From Flavobacteriaceae bacterium GF1 (GTDB lineage Bacteria; Bacteroidota; Bacteroidia; Flavobacteriales; Flavobacteriaceae), in contig WNKP01000001.1 in NCBI GenBank assembly GCA_009797885.1, forward strand, positions 682,001 to 746,000: a stretch of DNA of 64,000 nucleotides, written 5' to 3'. Every line of letters begins with the position of its first letter. The stretch's first letter is position 1. The notes beneath the pieces were generated by a model, which saw only the letters and a program-made list of their open reading frames with translations, was not told the origin of the DNA and searched no databases. A program made the translations under genes and the position numbers. Shown here piece by piece: positions 1 to 8,958 of the stretch.

Positions 1-1
1 T

Positions 2-241
2 GGAACGGATTTCAACGGTAAGACGGATGTGAGCATTAAAATGGAGATTATTGAGGATGATTTCTTTTTTGAGGTCAAAAATAAGATCGGAAACCACCGT
101 AAGGATAAAATAAATTCCGGTATCGGATTGAGCAACATAGAAAACAGGTTGCGTTTGATCTATCCGGAAAACCATATGTTGCGAATAAACAAAAATGACG
201 GAATCTACTCTGTTCAATTGGAACTAAATCTTGCCTCATGA
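2..241 (+). CDS. Sensor histidine kinase, LytS/YehU type (C-terminal end only)
   Basis: The reading frame is open from the left edge, so only the last 79 or so residues of a larger protein are visible. They match the end of a GHKL ATPase domain: the stretch SGIGLSNIENRLRLIYP is the glycine-rich ATP-lid box followed by the N-x-RL-x-L-x-Y signature typical of LytS/YehU kinases that pair with LytTR regulators. The stop codon overlaps the start of the next gene (ATGA), so the two are translationally coupled and form a two-component pair. The GTG at position 29 is internal and not the real start. Signal and targets cannot be judged from this fragment. Confidence 0.85.
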   Translation, partial: GTDFNGKTDVSIKMEIIEDDFFFEVKNKIGNHRKDKINSGIGLSNIENRLRLIYPENHMLRINKNDGIYSVQLELNLAS

Positions 242-966
242 ACTGTATTATCATAGATGATGAGCCTTTAGCAATTGGTATTCTTAAGTCGTATTGCGAG
301 GATGTTGGTGGATTGAGCTTAATTGAAACGTTTACCAACCCTTTGGATAGTATTGCCTTGATTCAAACCAAAGAAATTGATCTGGTGTTCCTGGATATTG
401 AAATGCCACAAATCTCAGGGATTGAATTTGTGAAATCCATGGATAAAAAGCCCCTTTTCCTATTTACGACCGCCTATCCCGAATTTGCTTTGGATGGTTT
501 TGAGCTTAATGCCGTTGATTATCTGGTCAAACCCATTCCCTTTCCACGCTTTGTTACCGCAATCAATAGGGCAAAGGAACTTATGGCATTACGCAGGGCA
601 AGGGGAAAAATCGAAAATGTTTCCTCCGCCAGTGGTGTGGGTTTGGACACCAATCAATTCATTTTTGTAAAATCCGATTATGGCAATGTCAAAATCAAAC
701 TAGAGAACATTACCCACATACAAGGGCTTAAGGACTACTTGAAAATTCATATCGACAATGAAAAAAAGCCAATTCTTACCTTGATGAATTTCAAGGATAT
801 TGATGCAAAATTGGCCAACAATAATTTTATTCGGGTACATCGATCCTTTATTGTAAACATCAATAAAATTCGTGCCGTGCAAAAAAGCAAAATCATAATC
901 CATGATATCAGGATTCCAATAGGCGATAGCTATAAAGTGGATTTTTTTAATCGAATTGGACTGTGA
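238..966 (+). CDS. LytTR-family response regulator
   Basis: 242 aa, the usual size for the family. The receiver domain (about residues 1-120) has the acidic pair D7-D8, the phospho-acceptor D53 in LVFLDIEMP, and the VKP lysine near residue 103. The C-terminal LytTR DNA-binding domain (about 135-240) shows the DYLKIHI and FIRVHRSFIVN blocks. It overlaps the upstream kinase gene by an ATGA junction. It is expected to be phosphorylated by that kinase and to activate transcription as a dimer on direct repeats. No target is evident; the next gene is convergent. Confidence 0.93.
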   Translation: MNCIIIDDEPLAIGILKSYCEDVGGLSLIETFTNPLDSIALIQTKEIDLVFLDIEMPQISGIEFVKSMDKKPLFLFTTAYPEFALDGFELNAVDYLVKPIPFPRFVTAINRAKELMALRRARGKIENVSSASGVGLDTNQFIFVKSDYGNVKIKLENITHIQGLKDYLKIHIDNEKKPILTLMNFKDIDAKLANNNFIRVHRSFIVNINKIRAVQKSKIIIHDIRIPIGDSYKVDFFNRIGL

Positions 967-992
967 TCATAAATCATGAGGTTCCAATAGAA

Positions 993-2933
993 TCATTGAT
1001 TTCCACCATAAAACTCCAGGGAATTCAACAATGGGGAAATCACTTGTTGTAATATCAAGGTATGATTTTCCTTTTTGGATGTGATTTCGAAGTGTATGGG
1101 TATGTTGCTCATTTCATTATAAAAGAGGGTATGCACCTCCTCTCCATGGCTACCCGACCTAACCGAACTTTGGTGTTTCCAGACATACTGCCCTTCCCTT
1201 ATGCTAAACCAGGGGCTTTCATTGGATGTCCGCTTGGAAACCTTAGCAATGGCATCTTCCACTTTTTTCCTGGAACCCTTTACAAATCCCCGTAACCGCG
1301 TACTGGAATCGTTGGGATCATTGGCCGTAAAGCCATCGGGCAGTTTTTGCAATGACCAGTCCTTGGGGAGCAAAAAGCCCAAATGGGACCCGGGTTCCAC
1401 TTTTTTATACTGCTCTAGGCGCAGTTTATTCTCACGGATATATTCCACTCCCCCGCAAAAGAGCCCCTTCACCTTGCCATCCGGAGTCAACTTAAATTGG
1501 AACCTTTGCGGTATCCCCATATTACGCCCGATGGCCAGGGAAGGCGTGGCAAAATCCAATTCAAAATGATTGATCGTATTCTTACCTCTGGTCATCATGG
1601 CCTCAAGGCCCTTATCTCCCCGCTTTATCTCCATTGAAAGTCCAAAATACACCCAAAAATCACCCCCTTTTATTTGAACAAATTCACCAACGTACTTTTC
1701 CATACGTTCTTCGACTAGATCAAAATCGTTTAATGACGGATCGGATATGGTAGGGCGTCCAAATTCGGTGATCGGTTCCCCGGCCGCTATATGTAGAATG
1801 TTATTGACCAAATTAAATATGGTGGGGTACTGATATTGATCGATAAAGGTTAAATCTAGATTGGCCAATAAAGTGGCTGCCCTGTTATTGGTCAAATCAA
1901 TCATGGTCATGGAGGACATCTTTCCCGTACTTCCCCCATGATGAACAATTTTTCTGCCTTCAATTTCAGATATCATCCACCCCAAACCGTACTGTATAGG
2001 CTTGCCATCGCCTCCCTCATCTTCCATGAGTCCGGGAAAGGAACTATTTGGGGACCACATTTCAGCAATGCTTTCCTCGGATAGCAACCGGGCATTTCCA
2101 AATTTGCCTTTATTGAGCAAGGCCATCAAATAGTTTCCAAGATCCTGGGCTGTGGATCGCGTAAACGATCCCGCGGGAATATACTCCCCAGATTCGAACT
2201 GTTTTTCCCGTAGTGCAGGGGTTGCTTGGTAAATTCCTTGATAGTGGCCTTCCAAAGCGCCCAATGCCCCAAATTTTTCCGGGTCGGTAGAAGTGCTTTT
2301 CATGGCCAAGGGACCAAACAGCTGCTTATCCAGATATTCCTTATAGGGCAGACCCGAAACCTGACTTATCACATATCCCGCAATACTGAAGCCCAGGTTA
2401 CTGTATTCATAAACCGTTCCCGGTTCCCTGGTTATAAAGGTACTCCTTAAGTTTCGGGTCAGCGCTGCCAAGGCATTATCGGAAAGGTCGTAAGAGGGTT
2501 CCGGACTGGCCTGCAACCCACTGGTATTATTGATGAGCATCCTAACCGTGACCTTATCGCTCATGTCTTTGTTTGCTGTCCTGAACCAAGGCAGGTAATG
2601 GACCACCGGGGTATCCAATTCCAAATCCCCCTGCTCCACCAATTGCATTATGGCCATGGCGGTCATTGATTTGGTTAGGGAACCGATTGCGTTCACCGTT
2701 TGCCCGGTAAAGGGCTTGGCCCGGTCCAGACGTTCTTTTCCAAAGCCTTTTTTGTAGACCAATCCTTGGTCATTTACAACTACTACCGAAAATCCCGGAA
2801 TGATGTGGTTTTCATAGACCTCCTTTAAATAATGGTCCAATTTCCGAAGGTCCTGTGCAGCAACAGGGTTGGTTGGGCACAAAAAAAATAGTCCAATCAA
2901 AAAAAACGTTAGTATTCGTGTTTTACGTATCAT
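993..2933 (-). CDS. Secreted serine hydrolase, beta-lactamase/class C PBP-like
   Basis: 646 aa with a signal peptide (about residues 1-26, ending VAAQ). The beta-lactamase fold (about 30-385) carries the SxxK motif S85-L-T-K88, the Y177-S-N179 motif and an HHGGSTG block in place of the KTG triad. A C-terminal region of about 250 aa follows, as often seen in flavobacterial members. Such proteins are peptidases or esterases acting on D-amino-acid peptides or esters; the substrate is not predictable. It is the last gene of a three-gene minus-strand operon, 12 bp after the FtsX permease, so it probably works with that ABC system at the envelope. Confidence 0.85.
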   Translation of the reverse strand: MIRKTRILTFFLIGLFFLCPTNPVAAQDLRKLDHYLKEVYENHIIPGFSVVVVNDQGLVYKKGFGKERLDRAKPFTGQTVNAIGSLTKSMTAMAIMQLVEQGDLELDTPVVHYLPWFRTANKDMSDKVTVRMLINNTSGLQASPEPSYDLSDNALAALTRNLRSTFITREPGTVYEYSNLGFSIAGYVISQVSGLPYKEYLDKQLFGPLAMKSTSTDPEKFGALGALEGHYQGIYQATPALREKQFESGEYIPAGSFTRSTAQDLGNYLMALLNKGKFGNARLLSEESIAEMWSPNSSFPGLMEDEGGDGKPIQYGLGWMISEIEGRKIVHHGGSTGKMSSMTMIDLTNNRAATLLANLDLTFIDQYQYPTIFNLVNNILHIAAGEPITEFGRPTISDPSLNDFDLVEERMEKYVGEFVQIKGGDFWVYFGLSMEIKRGDKGLEAMMTRGKNTINHFELDFATPSLAIGRNMGIPQRFQFKLTPDGKVKGLFCGGVEYIRENKLRLEQYKKVEPGSHLGFLLPKDWSLQKLPDGFTANDPNDSSTRLRGFVKGSRKKVEDAIAKVSKRTSNESPWFSIREGQYVWKHQSSVRSGSHGEEVHTLFYNEMSNIPIHFEITSKKENHTLILQQVISPLLNSLEFYGGNQ

Positions 2934-2945
2934 AGCCCAAGGAGT

Positions 2946-5309
2946 TTAAACATCTGAGATTATTCTAAAATTTATTTTTCGTATGGCCGAGCCTGCAAAC
3001 CAGGCGGCTGTTCCCCCCAGTACAAAAAGCGCAACCATTGCCATTACCATACCCGTGGGGTAAGGGATAAAAGGGAAACGGACCAAGCCAATATCGGCAG
3101 TAAGCATATTCATTATTTTAGGACTCCACCACAGGGATAAAGGAATTCCTATGGACACCCCCAAGGCTAGATTCAGGACGGTTTTCCAGAGCAGGACCAT
3201 CCTTAGGTTTTTGGAGGTGAACCCCAGGGATTTAAGTTTTACAAAGGAGATTTTATGCTGTTGGATGTAGCTATTCTGATGATTGTAGATAATCAAAACC
3301 AGAACCAAGACAAAGAATAGGGATATGGTAAGGACCGCCATCCGAACATTCATTACCATGGACACCATTGCCTTTCTTTCTTCAATGCTCAGTTCCGTTT
3401 GGATGGTTTCGCCGAATTGCTCTTCCAGTTGAGACCGAAATGCATCCCGGTCTACATTTTGATGCAGTTCCAGACCATAAAACCGGGGTTCAAAAAGGGG
3501 GTTCAACCCCAACATTGCCTTCTCTTGCAAACGAAAGCCCTGTCCCAAACTCCCAACGTCCTGATATATTCCGCTTATGGTGAACACCTTTTTTTGTCCC
3601 TCGATAAAAACGGCAACACTATCCCCTGGACGCTTATTGAATTCCTCCGCAGTACCAATACAGAGCGATAGCTCATTTGGGGCAACCGGGTGGTTCCCTT
3701 CAATATTCCCCAAGCCTGTTTTGGAAAGGGCATCAGAATACACTTTTCCCTGTATTTCCTTGATGGCCCTGTTTTCATTGGACAAAATGAACAGATTGGA
3801 ATAGTTAAATGGCGAAATCGATCGTATCTCGTCCTTGTATGTCCCCAACATTTCCATTAATTCACCGTGTTTGAGGGGGAGAATGATGCTGCTTTTTCGA
3901 TTGATCACCACATCGGCATTATCAAAGCCCCAAGAAGTCCGGTCGTTGTGAATTTTGTCAAAGGAATTCGAGATGTTTACACAGAAGATGACAACAAAAA
4001 CAATTCCGGCCATATGTAGTCCCATAAAAACCAGATTCTTCTTTTTACTACTTAAAAGGCGTCCGCCCAATACCAAGGAGAGTGGAAGCCATAAGGAAGA
4101 AAAGGTCCTGGATGTCCTCCCCCCCGGATTTCCCTTTTTTTGGAACGTATTGCGAATGGCCTCAACGGGTTTTACGAGACCTGCTTTTCTAGCCGAAAAA
4201 AAGGAGACCAGGAGAACCAACAGAAAAACAATGCCAAAGGACAGCGCAATGGGCCCACTTAAATTGTAGGTAAAATTGGGGATGCCCAGAGGTTCCACCA
4301 TCCAATTGACCACCATACGAACAACGAACCATGAAACCATCAAACCCAGCGGAAGCGCTATTAAGGCAAGAATACCCAGTTGCATTAGGTAGAGCAGTAC
4401 CATATTTCCAGGGGTAAATCCTACTCCTTTAAGCACCCCAATTTGTCTGTAGTCCGAAAATACATGACTTGATACGGTATGCTTAATGATCAGCAGGGAT
4501 ATCAAGAGTCCCATGAGGGAAAAAATCAGAAGAACAGCGCCCAAGAGTGTATAAAAACTTGTAAACGCCCTTTTGAAAAGAGGGTATTGCAGGCTTTTTC
4601 CCGAATAATCAAAAGATGCATTGAAGTGCTTCCAAAACGTATCCAAATCAACACCATCCTTAAGTCGAACCCCAATCATAGTATTGTTCAATTCGGAAAG
4701 TGGGGCCAAAAAGGGAAGCTCCCCTGGAGCCACCCAAGCACGGGTAGGATTAAAAATTGCGCTTAAATAGTGGGGATCGACCACAAATGCGGAAATCTTC
4801 AGTTCCCGTAATTCCCCATTTAGGTTGAGCCCTAGGGTATCCCCCAGTTTTAGGCCATAATTTCCCTCAAAATGGGTGGGAAGCCATATTTCCCCGTGAT
4901 TCGGGTGGCCACTGTTATCTCCCTTCAGCATTCGAATCTCGTCCTGAACCAAATGGCCACTATGGTGCTCCGTTAACTGGACACTCAGGTCCAATTCGCC
5001 CCCCTTGTGGATCAAAGGCGCATTGACCATGATAAAAGGGCTTGGTTCTGAAACTCCCCAAACCTCCTCCTGATTTGAAAACCATTGTACCAGTTTATCT
5101 TTATCGTCGCTCCGAACGTCAAACAACAGGAGGATTTCGGAGGCTTTTTGGTTGTTGAACGTAATGTCAAAAGGCTGTTCAATAATTCGGAGCAGACTTA
5201 ATGCTATGCTCAGCAGCAGAATGGTCAAGATCAAACTAAGACCCACCAAAACAAACGCCCTTTTGCGCTTGACCAGGTATTTTGAATTAAGAAGTAAAAG
5301 GCTCTTCAT
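2946..5309 (-). CDS. ABC transporter permease, FtsX/MacB type (duplicated)
   Basis: 787 aa. The layout is that of an eight-helix duplicated MacB-like permease: an N-terminal membrane segment (about 18-42), a large extracytoplasmic MacB-type domain, a three-helix FtsX block (about 250-375), then a second N-terminal helix (about 425-447), a second extracytoplasmic domain and a final FtsX block (about 655-780). Such proteins do not import solutes; they export peptides or antibiotics, or transmit mechanical force to periplasmic partners. The gene follows its ATPase by 19 bp and precedes a secreted serine hydrolase by 12 bp, a gene order that suggests a joint function in cell-envelope stress or export. 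Confidence 0.9.
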   Translation of the reverse strand: MKSLLLLNSKYLVKRKRAFVLVGLSLILTILLLSIALSLLRIIEQPFDITFNNQKASEILLLFDVRSDDKDKLVQWFSNQEEVWGVSEPSPFIMVNAPLIHKGGELDLSVQLTEHHSGHLVQDEIRMLKGDNSGHPNHGEIWLPTHFEGNYGLKLGDTLGLNLNGELRELKISAFVVDPHYLSAIFNPTRAWVAPGELPFLAPLSELNNTMIGVRLKDGVDLDTFWKHFNASFDYSGKSLQYPLFKRAFTSFYTLLGAVLLIFSLMGLLISLLIIKHTVSSHVFSDYRQIGVLKGVGFTPGNMVLLYLMQLGILALIALPLGLMVSWFVVRMVVNWMVEPLGIPNFTYNLSGPIALSFGIVFLLVLLVSFFSARKAGLVKPVEAIRNTFQKKGNPGGRTSRTFSSLWLPLSLVLGGRLLSSKKKNLVFMGLHMAGIVFVVIFCVNISNSFDKIHNDRTSWGFDNADVVINRKSSIILPLKHGELMEMLGTYKDEIRSISPFNYSNLFILSNENRAIKEIQGKVYSDALSKTGLGNIEGNHPVAPNELSLCIGTAEEFNKRPGDSVAVFIEGQKKVFTISGIYQDVGSLGQGFRLQEKAMLGLNPLFEPRFYGLELHQNVDRDAFRSQLEEQFGETIQTELSIEERKAMVSMVMNVRMAVLTISLFFVLVLVLIIYNHQNSYIQQHKISFVKLKSLGFTSKNLRMVLLWKTVLNLALGVSIGIPLSLWWSPKIMNMLTADIGLVRFPFIPYPTGMVMAMVALFVLGGTAAWFAGSAIRKINFRIISDV

Positions 5310-5328
5310 GTTCTTTTGTTTTTTTGGA

Positions 5329-6084
5329 TTACCAGCCTAAGGACCGAAGCCATTGCAGTAGTGCTTCATGGCGCTCCTCCAAATCGTTTTGGGTCCCAAA
5401 GGTGAATGCCTCCATTACCTGTCCATCCTTAATAAATAGAACCCTGTCCCCATAGCAGGCGGATTTGGGGTCGTGGGTGACCATAAGTATGGTTTGGCCC
5501 TCATTATGAACCGCTTTAAAACAGGAAAGCACCTTTTCCGAGGCCGAGGAATTTAAACTGCCCGTAGGTTCATCGGCCATAAGGATTTTAGGGTTATTGA
5601 TCAGGGCCCTGGCAATGGCACACCGCTGCCGTTCCCCTCCGGAAACCTGGGACGGTAGTCTGTCCGCCAGGGTTTCTATTTCGAGTTCCTTCATAAGCAT
5701 GGCCGCCCTTGTCTGTACAACCCTCCTATCCTGCTTGGATAGATAGCCCACAATGAGAATGTTTTCCTTTAGACTAAGCTCAGAAATCAGGTTATGGTCC
5801 TGAAAAACAAAACCAACATGATTTCTCCTAAAAAGGGTCATGGTGTTTTCATCAAGTTTGTGAATTGGGGTGTTGTTCAAAAAAATCTGCCCGGAAGAGG
5901 GTCGGTCCAACCCGCTCAGCACATACAGGAGCGTTGATTTCCCCGAGCCCGAACTGCCCATAATAATCGTAAACTCCCCTTCCTTGATTTCCATATTGAC
6001 ATTATGGATTCCATTATTGCTTTTCGAACCTTTACTGAACGATTTCCCCAGTGCCTCCGTTTTTATGATTGGAACAACCTCCAT
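5329..6084 (-). CDS. ABC transporter ATP-binding protein, LolD/MacB type
   Basis: 251 aa, a single ATPase domain. Visible motifs are Walker A GSSGSGKST (about 42-50), the Q-loop FQDHNL, the ABC signature VSGGERQRCAIARAL, Walker B ILMADEPTG and the switch histidine in MVTHDP. The sequence class is that of LolCDE/MacB/FtsE ATPases that energise FtsX-type permeases, and the permease is the next gene. It opens a three-gene minus-strand operon that is divergent from an AraC-type membrane regulator across a 157-bp spacer, which makes that regulator the first candidate for its control. Confidence 0.94.
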   Translation of the reverse strand: MEVVPIIKTEALGKSFSKGSKSNNGIHNVNMEIKEGEFTIIMGSSGSGKSTLLYVLSGLDRPSSGQIFLNNTPIHKLDENTMTLFRRNHVGFVFQDHNLISELSLKENILIVGYLSKQDRRVVQTRAAMLMKELEIETLADRLPSQVSGGERQRCAIARALINNPKILMADEPTGSLNSSASEKVLSCFKAVHNEGQTILMVTHDPKSACYGDRVLFIKDGQVMEAFTFGTQNDLEERHEALLQWLRSLGW

Positions 6085-6241
6085 GATAGTTGAATTTTAA
6101 AGTTCATTTGCAAAGCACGTATAGCCATCGGTGCCATGCGCTGCAACATGAAGGTTGGTACCATTTCCCTGGGACATGAGACCAAACCCTGTAAATTGAT
6201 ACCCGATCCTTTTTATTATTCTATACTTTTAATAAAAAAAG

Positions 6242-7372
6242 ATGCAGTACCTCTTTGTAGCCAGTGGGAGCCTGACCCTTTTTATCATTGCCCTTATTCT
6301 TGGCAGAAAGAATAGGTCTTTGCCAAATACCATCCTCGTGGTTTGGTTGGTGGTGTTCGTGCTCAATCTGGTGTCCCTTTTTGTGCTTTATGAGGCTACT
6401 GGTCCATTCTCCACCGCACAGCATTTAATACTGGAGTTCAGTGAGGTCTCCATTTTCGCCCATGGCCCATTACTGTGGTTGTATACCAAATCCCTGACCG
6501 AAGAAGGTTTTGGCCTAAATCGAAAACATGCTTACCATTTCCTTCCCTTTGGTATTGGATACTTGGTTTTTGTAATCCAAATCTTTGGCAAAATGGAGAT
6601 GGTCCCTTTACTGAGAAATTCCATAACCATTTTAAAAATGGGCAGTCTTTTGATATACCTAATGCTCGTACTGATCAAATTGAAAAGGCATCAGGTGCGT
6701 GTATCCCATATTTTTTCCAATATTGAGGAAAAGAATTTAAGTTGGATAGGTTTTTTAAGTTGGGGAATCCTTATCATATGGGCCATTGCCAGTGGCAGTC
6801 TTCTCTTAGATCGATTGACCACCATTCATATCCCTCAATATGGCGGGTTAATAGCACATATTTCCACATGTATCTTCATTTTCCTAATGGGCTATTTTGG
6901 TCTCAATCAGCCCTCTGTGTTCACTGGCCACCAAAATGTGGTGTGGCACCCGGAATTCCATAACGTCCCCAAAAAGGAAATGAGTGGGGAACAATCCATT
7001 AAGTATAAACATTCGGGCTTGGATGTAAAGGGGGCCAAAAAAATCCAAAAAGAACTTTTGGAACTCATGAGAACGGCCAAGCCCTATCTGGAAAAGGAGC
7101 TTACCTTGTACAATCTGGCCGAACGGTTACAGGTACAACCCAACCATTTGTCCCAGGTAATCAATAGTCTGGAAGGAAAGAACTTTTTTGATTTTATCAA
7201 TATGTATCGGGTAGAATCGGCAAAAGAAAAAATCCTCCAAAGCCATTATCAAAACCTCACCTTATTGGGAATGGCCTTTGAAAGTGGGTTTAATTCCAAG
7301 GCCTCATTCAATAGGGCATTTAAAAAGCTTACGGGACAAACCCCTACGGAATATCGAAAAATAAATGAGTAA
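6242..7372 (+). CDS. Membrane-anchored AraC-family transcriptional regulator
   Basis: 376 aa. The N-terminal half (about 1-215) is made of six or seven hydrophobic helices, with polar linkers rich in Lys/Arg after the fourth and before the DNA-binding part. The C-terminal about 100 residues are a double helix-turn-helix AraC domain, with the second HTH in the block ending SKASFNRAFKKLTGQTP. This membrane-sensor plus AraC arrangement is common in Bacteroidetes, where the ligand is generally unknown. It is transcribed divergently from the ABC exporter/serine hydrolase operon. A second protein of the same build lies at 17303-18415. Confidence 0.88.
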   Translation: MQYLFVASGSLTLFIIALILGRKNRSLPNTILVVWLVVFVLNLVSLFVLYEATGPFSTAQHLILEFSEVSIFAHGPLLWLYTKSLTEEGFGLNRKHAYHFLPFGIGYLVFVIQIFGKMEMVPLLRNSITILKMGSLLIYLMLVLIKLKRHQVRVSHIFSNIEEKNLSWIGFLSWGILIIWAIASGSLLLDRLTTIHIPQYGGLIAHISTCIFIFLMGYFGLNQPSVFTGHQNVVWHPEFHNVPKKEMSGEQSIKYKHSGLDVKGAKKIQKELLELMRTAKPYLEKELTLYNLAERLQVQPNHLSQVINSLEGKNFFDFINMYRVESAKEKILQSHYQNLTLLGMAFESGFNSKASFNRAFKKLTGQTPTEYRKINE

Positions 7373-7450
7373 TTGTTCCGCGGGGCAATCTTACTTCCCA
7401 GTTCCATCCATCATACGGATTGTATGTGTTGTGAATCCCTATAAATGGTC

Positions 7451-8404
7451 CTACTCATTTTCCCTTGGCAGGCGGTGTCTTTTAAAAAAATTCCAGATTT
7501 CGATGCTGGCATCCATATTTTGGTTGGTATGGCCAAGATTTGCCAAGATAAGCTCAGCCCATTTGGGACATCCCGGCCAAGTGTGTCCCCCATTGATTAT
7601 TTTGTAGAGAAGTACCTCCGCATCGTTGGTGTTGCTTGTATATCGTTCCCTGATGACGGTAGATATTGATCTTGAATTGGCGTGGGCCAAAGTATCGACT
7701 TCTGGAACATCCAAAGTCCGATTATGTTTCTTCCAGATTTCAATTTCATCGGATACACTTATAAATTCATTCACCGAAAGTGGGCCTCCCCCATATTTTA
7801 CAAATTTATCCTCAGTCCCATGCATCAACAATACGGATATCGGTTTTGAGTTGTTGCAAACGGGAGGGAATTCGGTGGTCCTTGTACAGGATACGGGTGC
7901 AATGGCTGCAATTTTATCCTGTAAATCACATGCCAAGGCAATACACATAGCTGCTCCATTGCTAAAACCAGTTACGTAAACCCTATTGGGGTCAATATGA
8001 TATTCCGCTATCAATGTATCGATCATACTTGCAATGAACTGAATATCATTATGATTTCCTTCTTTATAATACGCGTTCCAATAACTCTTATTTGAGGGAG
8101 CATAGGTCATGCCCTGTGGCAGGACCATAATAAAACCTTCCGTATCCGCTATACTTCTAAAATCTGCATAAAGCATTTGTTGCCAGGAATTGCCGCTATG
8201 GCCGTGCAGGTTTATTAAAAGCGGAACAGGTTCCTTCCTATTATAGTAGGATTTTGGTATGTAGAGTTTATAGGTTCTTACTTCCCCATCAAAATCGATA
8301 CGCCCATTCTTTGTGTTTTTCTGGATGCCCCTATAGACATAGATAATGCCGACCAGCAGTAGAAACAAAATACTTAAAACAATATGCATCAGTTTAAATT
8401 TCAT
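7451..8404 (-). CDS. Esterase of the PHB depolymerase/LpqC (CE1-like) family
   Basis: 317 aa alpha/beta hydrolase. One hydrophobic N-terminal segment (about 4-23) anchors or exports it. The oxyanion region is LINLHGHSGN, the nucleophile serine lies in the lipase box GFSNG, the acid is likely the Asp of MHGTEDKFVKYGG, and the catalytic His is in GGHTWPG. The family covers polyhydroxybutyrate depolymerases, feruloyl and acetyl xylan esterases and related secreted esterases; the substrate cannot be chosen from sequence alone. It is followed, on the same strand order, by genes for other secreted proteins and is convergent with the AraC regulator. Confidence 0.85.
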   Translation of the reverse strand: MKFKLMHIVLSILFLLLVGIIYVYRGIQKNTKNGRIDFDGEVRTYKLYIPKSYYNRKEPVPLLINLHGHSGNSWQQMLYADFRSIADTEGFIMVLPQGMTYAPSNKSYWNAYYKEGNHNDIQFIASMIDTLIAEYHIDPNRVYVTGFSNGAAMCIALACDLQDKIAAIAPVSCTRTTEFPPVCNNSKPISVLLMHGTEDKFVKYGGGPLSVNEFISVSDEIEIWKKHNRTLDVPEVDTLAHANSRSISTVIRERYTSNTNDAEVLLYKIINGGHTWPGCPKWAELILANLGHTNQNMDASIEIWNFFKRHRLPRENE

Positions 8405-8431
8405 TGATTGGCCTTGGTCACTTTTCCTTAT

Positions 8432-8926
8432 TTAGTTCGGTGAGTGTAGGCCAATTCTATTTCCTTCCGTATCCAAAAACAACGCAAAGAAACCGCTTTC
8501 ATCTGCATGGGGGGTTTTTGGAACACTAATTTTTCCCCCGTTTTTTTCGACCTTGTTGAGAATAACCTGAAGATCAGGTCCACCATTAAGGTAGATGGTC
8601 ACTCCATCGGACGAAGGGCGGTATCCGTCCCCTTTAATGATAACCCCCGTGACCATTTGACCTTCGTACGGGAATATCCCCATTTCCATTTCTTGGATTG
8701 CCATCAGCACAATTTTGATATCCAAAATGGTTTCATAAAAATGGACTGCTCGGGAAATGTTGGTTGCCGGAATTTCAAAAATGGAAATACGACTCTCCAT
8801 TCCATTGGTTGTTTGCTTTTCGTTGGATACCCCTTTTTGTATTTCCCGGGGAGCCCCATTTTGGCCGTAGCAAACCGTAAAATGAAGTGTGAGTGTTGCT
8901 ATGGCACAAAGAAGTATTCGTTTCAT
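8432..8926 (-). CDS. VOC-superfamily (glyoxalase-like) protein with signal peptide
   Basis: 164 aa. Residues 1-22 form a typical signal peptide (hydrophobic core, then CYGQ), followed by about 25 polar residues and one VOC module of about 110 aa (starting RISIFEIPATNISRAVHFY, ending with the EGNRIGLHS block). The family includes glyoxalases, dioxygenases and resistance proteins that bind a metal between paired beta-alpha-beta-beta-beta units. The close relatives with the EIPA-x-N-x-x-RA-x-x-FY start are usually cytosolic, so the export signal is unusual. It sits 27 bp before the esterase gene and 32 bp after the metallo-hydrolase gene, suggesting a short operon. Confidence 0.8.
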   Translation of the reverse strand: MKRILLCAIATLTLHFTVCYGQNGAPREIQKGVSNEKQTTNGMESRISIFEIPATNISRAVHFYETILDIKIVLMAIQEMEMGIFPYEGQMVTGVIIKGDGYRPSSDGVTIYLNGGPDLQVILNKVEKNGGKISVPKTPHADESGFFALFLDTEGNRIGLHSPN

Positions 8927-8958
8927 TTCTATTTTAAGTTTGAATTTGCACTGTTTTG

